NCBI GenBank assembly: GCA_016302545.1
Contig: JAEDNK010000088.1
Span: 1-6,347 of the forward strand
DNA: 6,347 bases
Direction: 5' to 3'
Origin: Bacillota bacterium
Lineage (GTDB): Bacteria > Bacillota > Clostridia > Peptostreptococcales > Anaerovoracaceae
Shown: piece by piece, positions 5,652 through 6,347 of the stretch
How the letters are laid out: every line of letters begins with the position of its first letter
Position numbering within the stretch: position 1 is the stretch's first letter
Position numbers and translations under genes: made by a program
The notes under the pieces: generated by a model
Seen by the model: only the letters and a program-made list of their open reading frames with translations
What the model was told of the DNA's origin: nothing
The model's database searches: none

Positions 5652-6347
5652 ATGATTAGATGTTTCGCGCTTTATTTCTTAATATATTGTCCCCTTGGAG
5701 TTTTGTGTCCGCTGATAGGACAATATCTGAGCTCCATCGGATTTTCAGGTACACAGGTAGGGACAGTCACATCTCTGGGGACAGCTGCAGCGGTGCTGGG
5801 AGGAATGTTCTGGGGAAAGGTATATGCCAACGCATCACATAAGAAGCGTGTCATTGCAATTATGTTTGTGGGTGCAGCGGCTATGTCGGTTTCCGGCCTT
5901 TCCACGAAAGCTTTCATTATATATGCCGCAATCTATTCGGTAATGTATTTCTTTCAGGGACCGGTTCACGGACTATGTGACTCCCTGGTCATGGAAAGCG
6001 ACAACAGCTTTGCGGTGGTCCGGGCGGCGGGAGCTCTTGGATACGCTATGGCGGTATTTTTCACGGGACAGTATGCGGAGACTCACGGACTTAGAATTAT
6101 TTTCTACGTGTATTCGGCGGCCTTTATCATAGCTGCATTTGTAGTAATGGGTGTCAAAGAACCTAACCACTACAGTTCGCCGGAAAAGAAAATAAAGGCC
6201 TCGGAGCTTTTCAAAAATAAAAAATATGTACGCCTGCTGATATGCGCTTTTTTCCTCATGGGAACCAATGTGGGAAACAGCACCTACTTCGGATATCTCT
6301 TTAGGGAAGGGGGCGGCAGCCTTGGAGGCATCGGACTTGCCTTCCTG
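5652..6347 (+). CDS. MFS transporter, MFS_1-like (3'-partial)
   Basis: The frame from ATG 5652 stays open for 232 codons to the window edge, so roughly the first half of a major facilitator transporter is seen. Six hydrophobic segments (about 3-27, 36-54, 66-83, 86-108, 124-143, 147-166) precede a basic cytoplasmic loop (168-192) and the start of a seventh. The N-terminus LYFLIYCPLGVLCPLIGQYL, GFSGTQVG (30-37) and RAAGALGYA (124-132) resemble the HcaT/LacY-nucleoside symporter branch grouped as MFS_1-like. The loop GKVYANASHKKR (55-66) is a degenerate form of MFS motif A. The start is supported by AGGAG at 5639-5643, 8 nt upstream, and a promoter just before it. The substrate cannot be predicted. 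Cys residues near the N-terminus do not form a lipobox. Confidence 0.87.
   Translation, partial: MIRCFALYFLIYCPLGVLCPLIGQYLSSIGFSGTQVGTVTSLGTAAAVLGGMFWGKVYANASHKKRVIAIMFVGAAAMSVSGLSTKAFIIYAAIYSVMYFFQGPVHGLCDSLVMESDNSFAVVRAAGALGYAMAVFFTGQYAETHGLRIIFYVYSAAFIIAAFVVMGVKEPNHYSSPEKKIKASELFKNKKYVRLLICAFFLMGTNVGNSTYFGYLFREGGGSLGGIGLAFL

Noticed and set aside
1..6347. CRISPR arrays, insertion sequences, tRNA or rRNA genes
   Set aside because: I looked for direct repeats with spacers, transposase motifs, terminal inverted repeats and tRNA-like cloverleaf sequence and saw none.

Overview
The window looks like chromosomal DNA from an anaerobic, low-to-mid GC Firmicute, most likely class Clostridia. Two things suggest this. 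First, there is a run of a SpoVB/YabM-type flippase, MazG, an HU protein and a short S4-domain protein, which resembles the Bacillus yabM-yabN-yabO neighbourhood with HU inserted as is common in Clostridia. Second, a YetF (DUF421) gene is paired with a DUF4363 gene, a pairing typical of spore-forming clostridia. Genus cannot be fixed from the sequence alone.

Layout. Bases 1-1198 (+) hold the 3' part of an amidohydrolase of the MTA/SAH deaminase type, cut by the window edge. After 24 nt comes a 537-residue MOP-superfamily flippase (1223-2836), and after 23 nt a two-domain MazG (2860-3702). HU follows (3751-4029) with its own extended -10 promoter, a strong Shine-Dalgarno and highly biased codons. 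A 134-nt spacer rich in hairpins leads to an S4-domain RqcP/YabO-like gene (4164-4406). A 13-bp hairpin with T-tracts on both strands (4402-4433) closes this rightward block. It also ends the leftward two-gene operon yetF -> DUF4363 (5552-4465), whose genes overlap by ATGA. A divergent region (5553-5651) separates yetF from a rightward MFS transporter that runs off the right edge (5652-6347, 232 codons seen).

How the genes fit together. The rightward block is mostly housekeeping: deamination of MTA/SAH-type nucleosides (inferred), lipid-linked precursor flipping, hydrolysis of non-canonical NTPs, nucleoid packaging, and rescue of stalled 50S subunits. The leftward pair encodes small membrane proteins of unknown molecular function, possibly linked to the spore or cell envelope. 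The MFS gene is separate.

No mobile element, CRISPR array, tRNA or rRNA is seen. I found no clear undescribed system. The most intriguing non-coding piece is the pair of hairpins, one with two alternative folds, just before the S4 gene. The least understood genes are the yetF-DUF4363 pair.
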